The notes under the pieces: model-generated | Told to the model about the DNA's origin: nothing | The model's input: the letters and a program-made list of their open reading frames with translations, nothing else | Database searches by the model: none | From: Trochalopteron elliotii | Lineage: Eukaryota > Chordata > Aves > Passeriformes > Leiothrichidae | Length of the DNA stretch: 64,000 bases | Reading direction: 5' to 3' | NCBI GenBank assembly: GCA_024734555.1 | Contig: JANPWX010000034.1 | Span: forward strand, 72,107-136,106 | Translations under genes and position numbers: made by a program | Shown: in pieces, positions 52,383-64,000 of the stretch | Layout: the number at the start of each line of letters is the position of its first letter | How positions within the stretch are numbered: position 1 is the first letter of the stretch

Positions 52383-55077
52383 CAAAGAAAAGAAGACAAC
52401 AACTCCACAATTTCTGCCCTCTACACCACCTTGAACATTCAGGTTCCTTTCTGCCTTGTAGAGTGATAAATTGGGCTTTGTCTCCCTCATCATTTCCCAC
52501 TCCAGATCCTGTAGGGCAGATGCCATTCCCACACCTCAGGACTCACATCATGGTCACAAACCCACACTCAGTTGCAGAGTCGGGGTCAGGGTTGAGCACA
52601 GGTATGTTTATCCAGTCTGCACAAATTCCGCTGCATTTGGGAGCTTTAACTCCCACCCAGGGTTGTTGTTGTAGGGTTACTCTGCTTCCAGCTGCCTCCA
52701 CTGAGGTTTCACTGCAGGGCTCTTGTAACTCAGGACTTCATAACTTCACAGTCTAATTTGAGTTACAGTGACCAAGGGGCTTGTGTCCTTCTGTATCTCT
52801 TTCTCAGCAAGGACAGGCACTCTTCCTCAGTGTGCTGGATGGAGGTAGTTGCACAGGTCCTGGCAGATGGTTTTCACCACCACATAGCTCCTCCACAGCA
52901 CGAGGAGAATACTTGTCCCACAGTCAAAAGCATGAGAGGAGTGATTACAGCATCTGTAGTGTCTGACGTGGGCTGTGGAAGGCCATAAGCAGTGTGACTA
53001 CACTGTAGTCACTGCTGTTGTCCTTTATGGTCCTATTTTTCTTTTTATTTTGTTCATTTTATACCTCAGTGCACATGATGTTTTTGGCTTTGCCTTCAGA
53101 TTGCACAGTCAGCTATTGTTTCTGCAGAAATCTGTGCACCTTTCCCATTAGCCAGCTTTATGCTTCCACTTGCCAAATCCCTCCTTGTCAACGAGCCAAG
53201 CAGGCCACTTCAACATCAACCATGGCAGCTAGAAAATAAGCACATCCTGTTAAACCATGTACACAGGGTAGATTTGTTCCTCTGTCCATGCCTCTGGTTG
53301 ACATTCCCTCGTGGACACTCAGCAGCCTCTGGCTTGCAGGAGGTCCTGAGAGTCTGGACACAAATGCAGAGCAGATGTTCCCCAGTGCAAATGCTGGGTT
53401 TGACCCTGTGGTCTAATTGTCTTTGCTCTGCACCTAATTCTAGGTTCACCAAGCCTTTTTAGCAGCTGCTTTGAGCTTGAAAGTAGTCTCCAAATCTCTG
53501 TCACTCTTACCAGTGATCCAGGCTTTTCCAAAGTGAGGTGTCACTTTCTTATCACATACTTAATGTACAAACCAGACCTCTCCTCCAAAACATCTTCTCC
53601 CCTTTCCCTTACAATTTTCTCATTTATAAATCCAAAAATGAGCAAGACTCTCAAAGGAATTTGACTATTACCAAATATGGATGTTAACATAACAATTTTC
53701 TCATGAGAATTTGGAGATTGTTTGACACAGTTCCAGTTAGCAAATGCTAACACGTAATTAGAGTAAAAAGCAATTAAATCAAAACTCATCTGTTTTATGT
53801 AAACTTATTTCCCATTTTACAACAGCAGTGCATTAGGGCCATGGTTCCCCACATGAGAGTGAAATGAGTAATAGCAATTGGGATCACAAGTCTGAAAAGG
53901 TTCCATCTTACATGATGAAAGAGTGCACAGCAAGATGTGCTTAAGAAACTGTAATGGAAATATTTCTGATATACTTTTCATCAAACAGATGCCTTTGAGC
54001 TTATGGTTGCCAGGCAGAGCATGACAACTGGTTAACAAGGATAACAGAGCTGGAACTCAAGCTGCGTGGAAACTTCTATTTTTTGGTGCCTGTAGCCTGA
54101 AACTCTTTATCTGAACATCTGCTTCATTAAGAGATATTGTGATGCTATTCACGACAGCAACAAAGAGCTACAGAAAGCACAATTCCCTCTCTCTTTTTCC
54201 TACACACGTCTCATACCCCCCTTCAAAACTTTGCCACTACAGATGTGTGCCACAACACTTACTGTTGGCTTTCACTGTGCTTCCCCACAGAAATGGTAAT
54301 GTGCTTCAGGGGAACATCATGGGAAGAAGACCAGTGATTTCTGACTGTTTCTGAGGTAACAATCTATGCAATTTTATTGTTGTTTCTGTTTTTGAGAGAG
54401 ACCTTTAACTGGGAACAAGGGAGTATCTCCAAGTAGTCTGCAATTACCCAGATATTGTCAGAGCCCTGCTTGGAATCAAGTTCAAAAGGGTGAATTACAG
54501 AAATAATTCTGGAGTTCTGTTCTCTACTGATGACCAGCTCCATGAGGGAATAGAATTTTTAAGTTGTCCCCCAAGCTGGATTAAAAACATTTCTTTTCCA
54601 ATATTTCTTCCTTCCTCAGCCTCTTTGGAAATTCATAGGAAATAATGAAGATTACTAGAAAAACCTGTATTGAATATCCTCCTCTAGCAGGAGATCAGCT
54701 TTATGCTTCTTAGTTGTTATTCAGTTCATCCTTTTAGTTAATCTTGCTGACTGCTGATTTCGCCTTTGATTTCCTACTTGGTGACCTCCTGTTCCATCCT
54801 CATTTAGAGAGGGCTGGCCCAAAAACACAGTATTTTTAGGGCAATACCAAGGATTCCCTGCCTCTACTCACTGACAGACCTAGATAGACTAATAATGATA
54901 TTTTAATTTAGTATCTAAAACAGCCAGAGTGAATTGAAGCCAAGGCTATCCTCCAAAGAAATAGCAGCAATTGCTTGGGAAAGTGCTAAAATTATCAAAA
55001 AGGTGGGTGAACAGGGGTGTGGGACTCTGCAGACCCAAACAAACATGAATGACTTCCCAAAATTCCTTTTCCTGCCN
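52383..55077. other. Unique non-coding sequence
   Basis: No gene is recognised. The only notable item is the 66-bp segment at 54,294-54,359 that has a second copy inside the CR1 at 55.9 kb. Short open frames on both strands have no motifs. One ambiguous base (N) lies at 55,077, beside a microsatellite. Confidence 0.5.
54294..54359 (+). repeat. 66-bp segment, copy A
   Basis: The segment runs from TGGTAATGTGCTTC to CTGAGGTAA and matches 55,880-55,945 on the same strand at 58 of 66 positions by eye, without gaps. Its flanks do not match those of copy B. It is either the source of the copy inside CR1 or another member of an unrecognised dispersed repeat. Confidence 0.85.
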
Positions 55078-55130
55078 TTTCCTTTTCCTTTTCCTTTTCC
55101 TTTTCCTTTTCCTTTTCCTTTTCCTTTTCC
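55078..55130. repeat. (TTTTCC)n hexanucleotide microsatellite
   Basis: About nine TTTTCC units on the plus strand, all pyrimidine, preceded by a degenerate unit and an unresolved base at 55,077. Two related units (TTCCTTTTCC) just upstream suggest that the original tract was longer. The strict polypyrimidine/polypurine strand asymmetry is compatible with triplex-forming DNA. Confidence 0.97.
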
Positions 55131-55530
55131 TCCAAGGCCCTTGTGTCTATGTGATCTCCTGGGCATTGGCACATAGAAATCCAGGCACATACTTTTGTTC
55201 CTGGATATGTGTTTAGGAGTTTAAGGTAAAAAAATGCTTACCATAGTCTCCTTAATTGATTACAGCAATAAGCACTAAAGGTTGTGAAAGGCATCTGCTG
55301 AAAAAAAAGTAGTGAGAATTTTCTGCTTAAAAGCATCCCCTGGATTTGCATTTTGGGTATGTGGAAGCTGCACTTTTGTTTCCTACTGACAAACAAGCAC
55401 AGAAAAACAAACAGAGAAGCAGAAAAATCTGAGCACTCCATTCATTACCCTCAACACAACGTTGCCCAAAGGGCCTCTTGTTGGAAAGACTTTGTTCCTA
55501 CTCTTTTTCCTCAACCTCTGATTTTGGATC
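55131..55530. other. Unique sequence between microsatellite and CR1
   Basis: Four hundred bases of ordinary AT-rich DNA. No gene or repeat is recognised. Confidence 0.5.
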
Positions 55531-55540
55531 TGGGTCGACA

Positions 55541-56130
55541 GTCACCTGAAGATGAGCCAGGAGTGCCCAGGTGGCCAAGAAATAAAATGGCATCCTGGCT
55601 TGGATTAGCAATAATGTGGCTAGCAGGACCAGGGCAGGGATTGTCCCCTTGTGCTGGGCACTGGTGAGGCCACATCTCGAGGGCTGTGTCCAGCTCTGTC
55701 CCCTCACTATAAGAAGGACATCGAGGGGCTGGGGAGTGACCTGAGAAGGGCAACAGAGCTGGTGCAGGGTCTGGAGCACAAGTCCTGTGAGAAGCAGCTG
55801 AGAGAGGTGGAGGAATTTAGCCTGGAGAAAAGGAGGCTCAGGGTGGACCTTGTCACTCTCTACAACACAAGTGGTAAAGTGGTAATGTGTTTCAAAGGAG
55901 CATCATGGAAAGCAGACCAGTGATTTCTGACTGTTACTGAAGTAAGGTGGGGATCAGTCTCTCCTCTCAGGCAAAGCAACAGAACAGGAAGAAATGTCTC
56001 AAGCTGCACACCAGAGGAGGTTCAGTTTGGACATCAAGAAGAATTTCTTCATGGAAAGGGTTTTTAAAGTTGGAATGCACTGCCCAGAGAGGTGCTGGAT
56101 TCACCATCCCCGGAAATGTTCAAGAAACTA
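55541..56130 (+). pseudogene. CR1 ORF2 C-terminal remnant, broken
   Basis: The translated pieces correspond to the C-terminal end of the CR1 ORF2 protein, which in intact elements carries endonuclease and reverse transcriptase. Recognisable parts include H-Y-K-K-D-I-E-G-L at about 55,709-55,735, L-V-Q-G-L-E-H-K-S near 55,762, F-S-L-E-K-R-R-L near 55,817, and R-F-S-L-D-I-K-K-N-F-F near 56,020. These lie in different frames. An in-frame TAA occurs near 55,586, small deletions shift the frame, and the 66-bp replacement removes the segment between L-Y-N and the next conserved block. No catalytic domain is present because the 5' truncation removed it. Confidence 0.85.
55880..55945 (+). repeat. 66-bp segment, copy B, inside CR1
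   Basis: This copy of the 54,294-54,359 segment lies between CR1 blocks CTCTCTACAAC and GGTGGGGATCAGTCTCT. It replaces about 20-30 bp of CR1 consensus. It is not part of any CR1 subfamily I remember. Sequence differences from copy A are scattered substitutions with no indels. Confidence 0.85.
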
Positions 56131-59100
56131 TTGGATGCGGCACTCAGTGTTGTGGAGCAGTTGGAAAGGTGCAGATTAGTCCAAGATTGGACTCAGTGAT
56201 CTTGGAGGTATTTTCCAACCTAAATGATTCTGTGAGTACTTCAAATGTTAACTAATTGGTATTTGAACAAGTGGCCTGGGTTGGTGTAAGAGCTCTAATC
56301 ACTGCATGGTGCTGCATCTTGTAGAAAAAGAACGCTTTTCTCAGCTCACACACAACCATGGCAGTTCTGCAGAGGACCTGCCCCCCAGCCCATGGATCAT
56401 GGGAACCTCAGTCCAGTGACAGACCTAGCTAATGGATCTGGCTCCAGCCCCTTCAAGAACACAGCAATGCTTATCTATTAATATTTTGCTATTGGAAAAC
56501 TGTAACAATGATGTAAACTTCATGACCTTAGTTTGCATTATGTTGCTTGGTAATGGAATGTTTTCTGCTCAGAAATAAATAAAATTGGTCATGACCAAAT
56601 AGAAATTACTTACCTGGCCCTTGCAGGATGTTAAACACACTCTTGATTGAAAAAATAAATTAATAAGAATATTTCAAAGGCACTCACACAAAATAGAGCA
56701 ATTACATGCTCCAACTTGGATCTCAGCTGCCCTCCAAACCAGCTCATGGGCTGAAGGATGCCAATACTCAGTTGCAGTCAGGATAGAAAGCAAAGAGCAG
56801 TTTTAATCTAGAACATTCTGAGCAAAAGCAAGAAACTGAGGCAAAGCCCCTGATACTCAGAGAGGACCTGGTGTGCATCCACCATCTAATACAAACAAGC
56901 AACTGCCACACTCTGCTCCGTGGGATTCAAAGGTGCAGGTCTCCAGAAACTCTAATTAGAGGAGCTACATACCTAAAAACACCAACCACAAAGGCATATC
57001 TGAAATTTTTAAGCACCACAGTTGGAGGAAACTGGTATGCAAAAAGCCCTTGGAAATTAGGACAGGAAAGATTTACAACCTGTCCCCAAGAGATGGAAGG
57101 GTGGAAGACACAAATGTGAGCATTGCTGTAGACTCCCATCAGGGGCTGCCCCAATCTGAGCCATGCAGGAATGGATGGGCTGGGGAAGCAGCCACGTGGG
57201 CCAGATGCACCAGTGGGTCTTTGAGATTGTTCACAAAAAAAATCTGTGCTGTCACACTGCTGGTCCAGCTGGGCTCTCGACTGATTCAGATAAATGTGGG
57301 ACTGGTAAGAGGCTGGAATTGTTTTCTGGGCATTTTCAAAGCTTATATCTACCAAATTATTTTGAATTGGACAAAGCAAAGTACTGGATATACTTTAGGT
57401 GATAGTCCTGTAATAGTAAAGGACTAATTAAAGGACTAATAATCAAGAGACCAGAAAACTCTCTCTTTTTCTCTAATCTCTGTGATTGTATGAGACATAT
57501 GAGAAAGAATTTCTAGAACCAATAATATTCATAGGCTAAACACCTGTCATCCAGGAAAGACAAAAAAACCTGAAAAGTGTGTTAAAAACCAATAGCTGTG
57601 TTCATAAATCAATTCATTCATGAGAATTTTTTTCCTTTCCCAGGCATTTGGGTGGAAGTAGATCATGAGAAAAGACTTTAAGAAATGCCTCAAGCAATGG
57701 AGAAATACAAAAAGCACTTTGCTGCTTCACTGACATGTTTAACATAAAAGAAATTTAAACATGAGTATTTTTCAGCTCAACAGTTTTTGACTTTGTAATG
57801 AATAAAAAATTGAGGAAAGAAGAAGAAGAAAAAATACTGCTTTAAAAGGTGGTCCAGTCAGAAGCTTTGTCTACTGATGCCCACAGACATTCACAAGGTA
57901 TATTTTTTGAAGACTATGGCTGGATTTACCATTAATATCCAGTTTGGTTTGTTTGTTGTATTTTTTCTTTAATTAAGCTAACTTTCAACATATAAAGATG
58001 AACTCTATTTATGTCAAAAATTATCTCTCCCTTGTGGTGGTGCACTCCATATTAGGCCCACAGCTAAGTCTGCTTCACTGAAACCACATGTTATGTTTAT
58101 TCATGAAACTTGAATGTTGAGCCAGGAACTGGCTATTGCATTTTGCCATAATAAATAATTTTTAAATTAATAATCATTCAATTTAGTTTAAATATCACAA
58201 AACTATTAATTTCTTGTTCACCTTGCACCAGGCCTTTGTTTGGAGGAGATGATTCCCTCAGTCCCAATGGGGCCAGTAGTGAAGACAGATTGGAACTCTC
58301 AGGCTCTACCTCCCTCTATTCATCCCAGTCCTTTCCACTGTCAGAGCATCCTGGGGGGGACCCAGCCCACCCCAAACCCAGCATGGAGAGTGGCACAGAA
58401 ATTGTTACTTGGACCATGAAAAGGCATTAGTAACCACCCACTGCTTACAGACTTGCCTTGCCATCAAATGGCTTGGAAAAGTCTAAAACTAGGCACTGTA
58501 ACAAATGCCAGCTTAGTCATGTTTCATTTCTCCTATTTAACAGTTCTGATCATTATTTTTCTTGCAGTGAGGTAATTAAGTGTATCTGTCATGTATTAGA
58601 CTTTTAAGGTTACAGCCATTTGGTAAAACATTAAATGAAAACTGCAGTGATTCAGAGTTGTTAAATTTCTAATATAGTATTAATCCTCACTCAGACTTTT
58701 ATGCATTATGCACACACAGTCACATGCACTCTTACTCCTCCTGCTTGATTTTTCAAAACCTTTCCTTTATGTGAGTCATTATTTTAACAGGGCAACAACA
58801 GAATGCTTCTGTCTCTGCAAAACACATGGGCAGCTGCTCCTCATCTGCAGCAGGCCATGGAGGGATTTCAGAGTAACCCAGAAAAAATGTGGACTTTTCA
58901 GTCACGGCAGTAATTCCTTATGTTACAGGTACCAAACATGGGGAAAACCACCTGTGTTGTCTCTTTTCCACCATGAGAGGCTGCCCCTGGAGACAACAGA
59001 ATTCCCAAAGACAGAGTGGAACTGTGTCTAAGGGCAGCAGAACTGTTCATGAGGACTAAGACTCCTGCAACACTTCTGGTGCCAGAGACACTCATCTGGG

Positions 59101-61895
59101 TGCTGGGGAATAGCAGTACACATTTAGGCTGCCCTAACTCTGCTGTCACAAAGGTCAAACCTGGCTTACTTGGCAGGAGAATTAGGCCAGCAGCAACTGC
59201 TTTGCTAAATCTCACCATGAGAGCTGCCAGCAAGGTACCTTCCACTTTTTTGTCAGTGTAGGGAGAGCAGGATTTTATTCCTTATTCCTCCATAATTTGC
59301 TATTTCCTTCTCTGGAGGTGCCTCACTAGTTCATAAGCCATAAGCCACCAGCAGTGTCACTAAGGTTATTCTCATGGCTTTATTCATAAAACACTTTCTA
59401 AAACTTGGTAGTTTATACTCTGTCACCCATGGAGCCTGGCAGGTGAGAGGACTATTCCTACAGAGTCAGAGAAAGGTAAATAAGAAGAACAAGCTTATTT
59501 TCAGTAGGTTTAAATTTGCTACACATGCATCCTCCCACCAGGGAGTGGTTGCAGATAAAAAGACAGAATACCTACATTTAAAGTATATCAAGCTTCTAGG
59601 AGATAGGAGCAAAAAGCCTTTTTCCCACTAAAGATGCATTCAGGTGGCTAAATGTAGCTCCCTGCACTAAATATTCTAACCCACACTGATCCCACAAGGA
59701 TCCCATCCCAGAGTTAATGGATATTCAGCAAGAGAGTGAGCAGAGTCTAGGGGGAGCAGCTCCTCTGGAAACAAGCATAGGTAATGCTGCTGTAGGTGCC
59801 CATTTCTCTTACTGATTGTAAAGGAAGTCCAGGATGATACTAGAGATGTCTAAAGCTATGTGAGAATAAATCCATCTGATTCATTAAACCCAAGCAGCCG
59901 AGCATGGCAGGGCTCAAGAGCCAGCTCTTCCCTCCCACCCCGTGCACCATCCTGAATCAAAGTCAGCAGCAGTCTCAGGCTGAGGAGGGCAGCTAAGAGC
60001 TCCTCTCTTGTCCAGAGAGTTCATTGCTCATTCTCCCTGCCTTCATCTGCACTGTGCAAGCTGCCCCCAGCATAAATAAACAGCCTTGTCTCACGAGAGA
60101 ACAAAGGGAAAGACAAACACCAACAAAGATGAACTACCATTCTGTCACCAGGCCTTTTGTAACAGCATCAATATTTTAAACAGCCACCTTGGCCCTGTTC
60201 AAAAAGTGGGCTGCCTTCTTTGTTTTCTTGAAATAAACACAATATTTTTCTTTTTAATTTTCTAAAAATATCCTGCGGGTTCAGATCTGTCTATTGCCTC
60301 TGTGCAAACTGGAAGAAAGAAGTGAACAGCACTATAAAAAGAAGTTTGATATCCAACAGAAAAGATTTTGAACAGCTCCAGAGGCTGTTGACAGGCTTAG
60401 TTTAAAAGATGGCTGGAGTTAAAAGAGCAGCAAGGAGAATTTTACAGTGTGTTTTTGCCACTGCAAATATTCTTAAACCCACATTGCCATGGAGATTTTT
60501 GGACACAGAAGGGATCAGCCAAGACTTTTCTTCTCTTACCTTGACTATCACTGACAAATCCATGGCTTGTATAGATGTTAGCTTCTAATAGTTGCTAATA
60601 AGTGATGAGGGTTTCAGTTGCCTGATGTAAAAGATCATGCAAAGTGTAAATAATTGCAGCTCTGTCCTCCAGCAGACAGGACAGACCACGGCTGCACCAA
60701 GGAATGGCTGAGCTGGCACACAGGGATGGGTTCTCCTGACTGCTCATTTTCTCTCAGCTCTTTCTCCCTGTCTAGGCAAAGGACCCCAAATGCAACATGA
60801 TTGACTGGATGCCTGTTTGTTAGTGATGTGCCAGAGTGACTTCTCAGACATTTTGTTCAGCCCTGGAGGCACAAATGACTTTTGAAAGGCTGCAATGTCA
60901 TTTCCTCTCTTCCTCAGCAAACTCCTCTGGGTTCTGATCTGGACCAGCAGGAGGTCAATGCCCAAATCTTTAACCAGTGTTCTCCACTGCTTGGAGGAAA
61001 AGCAGAGTGAAGACAGGAATCAGCTTTTGCAAGAAAACTAGACACACAGGCAGAAAAATCCTCTCTATCCCCATCTTCTTCTGCACAGTCATCACCAGTG
61101 CTGTGTTTCAGTACATAAATTCTGGGTGCTTGCCTGGAGAAAGATGTGGGAGCAGTTGCAATGCATTTAATCATCTCAGAACAAAAGCTTTTGTTCTAGC
61201 TAATGTGCAAATTAAGTATCTTTCTCCTCCAAGCACAGTAAAGTATTTTAAAAAGTGGAGAGCTCTGATTTAATAATTGAATCAGCAGAATTGCAGGCAT
61301 TTCTAGTAGCCTTGGTCCTTACAGTAATTTGTCTGCACACCATTTGGAAGCACCAATGCACACTGTGTATTACCTGTGTCCATTCCCTAAAAAATGCAGC
61401 TCCCACTCTCTCTCTCCCCTTCTAGTAGATGATTAGGAAAAAAACCCTAATTAATATTCCCAGTGGGAGCAAAACAGAGGACTAGACCTGTGCTGGAGCT
61501 GCCTAGGAGAGGTGAGCCCAGCCCTGCTCCAGGCAGAGAGGGAAGCAGGCTTAGGAGAGCTGCCCTTAGGGGAAACAGAGCAATTACTGAGATAGGAAAA
61601 TGAGATACAGCCTCCTTCTGCCCATCCACGTGCAGCTTCCACAGCCTAACCTCTAGTTATTTTATACCTGTTATAACAATGCTGCTCTGTGTGAAAATGG
61701 GATTTCTGGCACTTCTTATGAGCTGGAAGAATTCACAGTTGTGAGCCCCAGCAAGGTATGGGGCAGGCAGATCTGACTGGTCCTGATGGCAGATAAAAGA
61801 GCATGATGACTTTTTAGGAGCAGACAAGTCTGTCTGTGACCCACATAGCAGGAGACAGAAGACATAAACAGTATTGCAGAGACTAGTGGAAAACA

Positions 61896-61941
61896 CATAC
61901 ACACACACACACAAAAAAAAAAAAAAAAGAGAGAGAGAGAG
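61896..61941. repeat. Compound (AC)n-A16-(GA)n microsatellite
   Basis: About eight AC units are followed by 16 A and then about six GA units before a GGGAGGG tail. Three simple tracts joined without spacers suggest growth by slippage from a single A-rich seed. The region is prone to sequencing and length error. Confidence 0.95.
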
Positions 61942-63244
61942 GGAGGGAAAAATATTCTGTCTCTGGTGCTCTTGTTTCTGATTTCATCCATTTGGAGTTT
62001 GGCTGATTTGTCTGTAGAAGTGGCAGTGAGATCAGAAGTTCTACTAAGTGTCAACCTCTCTTCTTTTGGCTTCCTCTGCCATCTCTAGTATCCAGGGTTA
62101 GGGCCTCATCAGAGGAAACTCTGGTTATCCCAGGCCACAGTGTGAACCTGTGCCTGCTTCTCTCCAGCCCTGGGTCAGTGGGATCCTGTGGTGGACCACA
62201 GCTGTGCCAGCTGATCCCAGAATGGAGCTGCAGTGTTTGCATCTGTATTTGGGTGCAAAATACAGCAGGATTTATCCAGACTCAGGACACAGGAATAAAA
62301 AGCTGCTCTCTGTTTTTGGCTATGGCTGTTTATCAAACTAGATATAATAACCATGAAAGTGAGAATTAGCTATGCTCAGATACTTCTATGGTTCAGCTGT
62401 ATAATAACAGCACTAGAGGTTGCAATCATTGTGTGCTATTCAGGTACAAATCTACTTTTCTACCTCTCTTTCTAGCCCCCTGCACAGCACACCTGCCCCT
62501 CTTTTCTCGAGTGTGACAAGACTGTCTCTAAATGGCTTTTGTCCCCTTTAGGGAGGTTTGCATTATTTAGTTCATCAATGACATAACCAGAACTGCTGGG
62601 AGGGCTTGGATCAGCCTGGACCCTGGGAACAGCACTCCCTGTTTCTGTGGGTGGAGGAGAGTGCCAGCACCAGAAAGGAAACATGAATGGTTTCTTGGTA
62701 TGAACTGCAAAATCACTGAATTTAATGATTTTGGCACAGCCCACAGTTCTTCCTCCAGGCCTAGCCTTGCCAGCAAACCTCCCAATGACAGAAAATGCAT
62801 TTGTTATGATTTCTATAACAAGCTTAATTCTCTGAACAATCAGGTGTAACTGATGGAGATTGCCTTTCTCATTTGCTCAGTCTTGAAGCTTTCCTTGGAA
62901 GATCTCCAGGAAAATTCTTTAATGATAATTTTTCTTCCACTTCACTTGCTCTTTATGAACTAGGACAATGAGTGGGCCATCCCTTTTTAAGCCTCCCTGA
63001 AGAGTATAGTAATATTTGACACCAAAGAGAACAGTGCATAATAAAAGAGAGCCATTAGCAAAGACTCCATTCCTGTCAAAAATTTGAAGACGCAGAGTGA
63101 TAAAAAGCACTGCAAGGATCTTCAGCACTTTTAAGGAAAATACACAATCTTCTCTGCAACCGAAACAAGAAACAGTTGCATTAAAGAGGACAACATTCTG
63201 TTGAAAGTAGAAGAAATGCAAGACACACCTTCAAACTTTGTGGA

Positions 63245-63281
63245 TTTAATTACAAGATTATATATTTAATTACAAAGATTA
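63245..63281. repeat. Imperfect duplication, 16-17 bp
   Basis: TTTAATTACAAGATTA recurs after 4 bp as TTTAATTACAAAGATTA, differing by one inserted A. Confidence 0.8.
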
Positions 63282-63376
63282 TGAGAGGGAGGCAAATACA
63301 TTCAGGAAAAGACAAATGCACAAAACATTGAACCTTTGATTTCATTGACCCTTTTAAATTATATTTAACTGTAGCT

Positions 63377-63490
63377 TAAAAAAAAACAGCAAAACAAAAC
63401 CAAAAAGAGCAATAGTAAAACAGCAAATAAGCAAACAAACAAAAAAACCCCAAAACAAACAAAAAAAACCAACAAACAAAACCCAAATCC
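63377..63490 (+). repeat. A-rich low-complexity stretch (CAAA/CAAAA-like)
   Basis: Over 110 bp made of runs of A interrupted by single or double C, e.g. AACAAACAAA and AAAACAAAAC words, with few T or G. It is typical degenerate A-rich low complexity. No retroposon body is seen beside it. Confidence 0.85.
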
Positions 63491-63610
63491 CAAATACCAG
63501 GGTATTAAGTGAGGTAAAAGGGAGCAAACATTTAGAACAGCCTTGACCACCTCAGAAACTTCTGCTTGAAAAGGTCTCTCCTCATGTATTGACGGTTCAC
63601 ATAAAATAGT

Positions 63611-63640
63611 GTATTAAGAGTATTTGTATTAAGAGTATTT
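63611..63640. repeat. Perfect tandem duplication, 15-bp unit
   Basis: GTATTAAGAGTATTT occurs twice in succession without a mismatch, so the duplication is recent or conserved. Because the unit is a multiple of three, it yields a repeated Asn-Thr-Leu phrase in the minus-strand frame, which has no significance. Confidence 0.9.
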
Positions 63641-64000
63641 AATGAGAAGTAAGGCTGGTAGAGGTCTTTGCACACCTTTTGTTTACTGCACAAAAAATAA
63701 CTAAAATAGTACAATACACGGCCATAGCCACATGGTGCTAATGCTGTCACTGTAACCCAACTACCAATATCAGCAGGTTGTTTATAGCTTCCTGCCTAAA
63801 GACATTTATTTAGATAGTTACAGAGACTTTATTTGCTGCTTCTCTTTCTAGGGAGGTGATTGAATAGACGTGGGTGTAGCACCTTCTTCTTCAGAGAGTT
63901 TGATGTGAGGGAGAGAGGATTTTTTTCCCAGAAAACTGTTCTGTAGTTGTATATGAGACACACAAAATTCATTTGGAATTGCTATAAAAATGGAGAAAGA

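Larger units (their letters stand above)
55531..56236 (+). mobile_element. CR1 LINE, 5'-truncated, longest copy in the window
   Basis: About 700 bp of a plus-strand avian CR1 covering the end of ORF2 and the short 3' tail. It begins near TGGGTCGACAGTCACCTGAA, passes through CACTGGTGAGGCCACATCTC and AAGGACATCGAGGGGCTGG, then CAGGGTCTGGAGCACAAGTC and TTTAGCCTGGAGAAAAGGAG, and ends at TTCCAACCTAAATGATTCTG, one partial terminal octamer. A 66-bp foreign segment sits at 55,880-55,945. Apart from that the order follows the CR1 consensus. The element is dead, because ORF2 is interrupted. Confidence 0.96.
56237..64000. other. Unique non-coding sequence
   Basis: About 7.8 kb in which no gene or repeat family is recognised. 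The longest open frame (150 codons, minus strand, 56,927-57,379) has no motif. It holds a compound microsatellite (61,896-61,941), an A-rich low-complexity stretch (63,377-63,490) and two small direct duplications (63,245-63,281 and 63,611-63,640). The part around 58,140-58,220 is extremely AT-rich. Confidence 0.5.

Noticed and set aside
54915..55190. Frames with Gly-Lys or Pro-Phe repeats on either strand
   Set aside because: They are translations of the TTTTCC microsatellite.
58236..58430. 64-codon frame rich in Ser and Pro
   Set aside because: It is short, of biased composition, and without homology or splice support.
1..64000. CRISPR arrays, tRNA, rRNA, snRNA, telomeric repeats, bacterial-type operons
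   Set aside because: I read both strands for these and found no array of spaced identical repeats, no tRNA B-box context, and no known small RNA sequence. The avian repeats show that this is vertebrate nuclear DNA.

Overview
The window is ordinary nuclear DNA from a bird. The evidence is its repeats. Several fragments are CR1 LINEs of the avian type: the 3' end at 35,195-35,495 with degenerate terminal octamers, one at 42,312-42,908, and a longer one with ORF2 remnants at 55,531-56,236. There is also a solo LTR of a family common in birds at 25,342-25,917. No mammalian SINE or L1 is visible. I cannot name the species. A passerine or other neoavian is plausible but only inferred.

I find no protein-coding gene, tRNA, rRNA, snRNA or CRISPR array that I can defend. 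Open frames are short (177 codons at most, apart from those running through the N block), overlap one another on both strands, resemble no family I know, and fit chance in AT-rich vertebrate DNA. The stretch is best read as intergenic DNA or the inside of a long intron.

Layout: 1-3,867 is unique sequence with a perfect inverted repeat at 2,861-2,882. 3,868-4,267 is an assembly gap of 400 N. 4,268-11,599 is AT-rich unique sequence. 11,600-12,260 is a very old CR1-like relic. 12,261-25,341 is unique, with a short GC-rich patch, a purine-rich stretch and two blocks that look like conserved non-coding DNA. The solo LTR follows at 25,342-25,917. 25,918-35,194 is unique. Three minus-strand CR1 fragments lie at 35.2, 42.3 and 44.7 kb, and a hexamer microsatellite at 43.97 kb. 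A short plus-strand CR1 relic lies at 49.2 kb and a possible, unnamed LTR at 51.8-52.4 kb. A second hexamer microsatellite (55.08 kb) precedes the longest CR1 copy. 56,237-64,000 is unique apart from simple repeats.

The most unusual observation is a 66-bp segment present twice: at 54,294-54,359 in unique DNA and again at 55,880-55,945 inside the CR1 copy, where it replaces CR1 sequence (58 of 66 positions identical by eye). I see no sign of a new functional system. The remaining interest lies in repeat history and in candidate regulatory blocks that need cross-species alignment.
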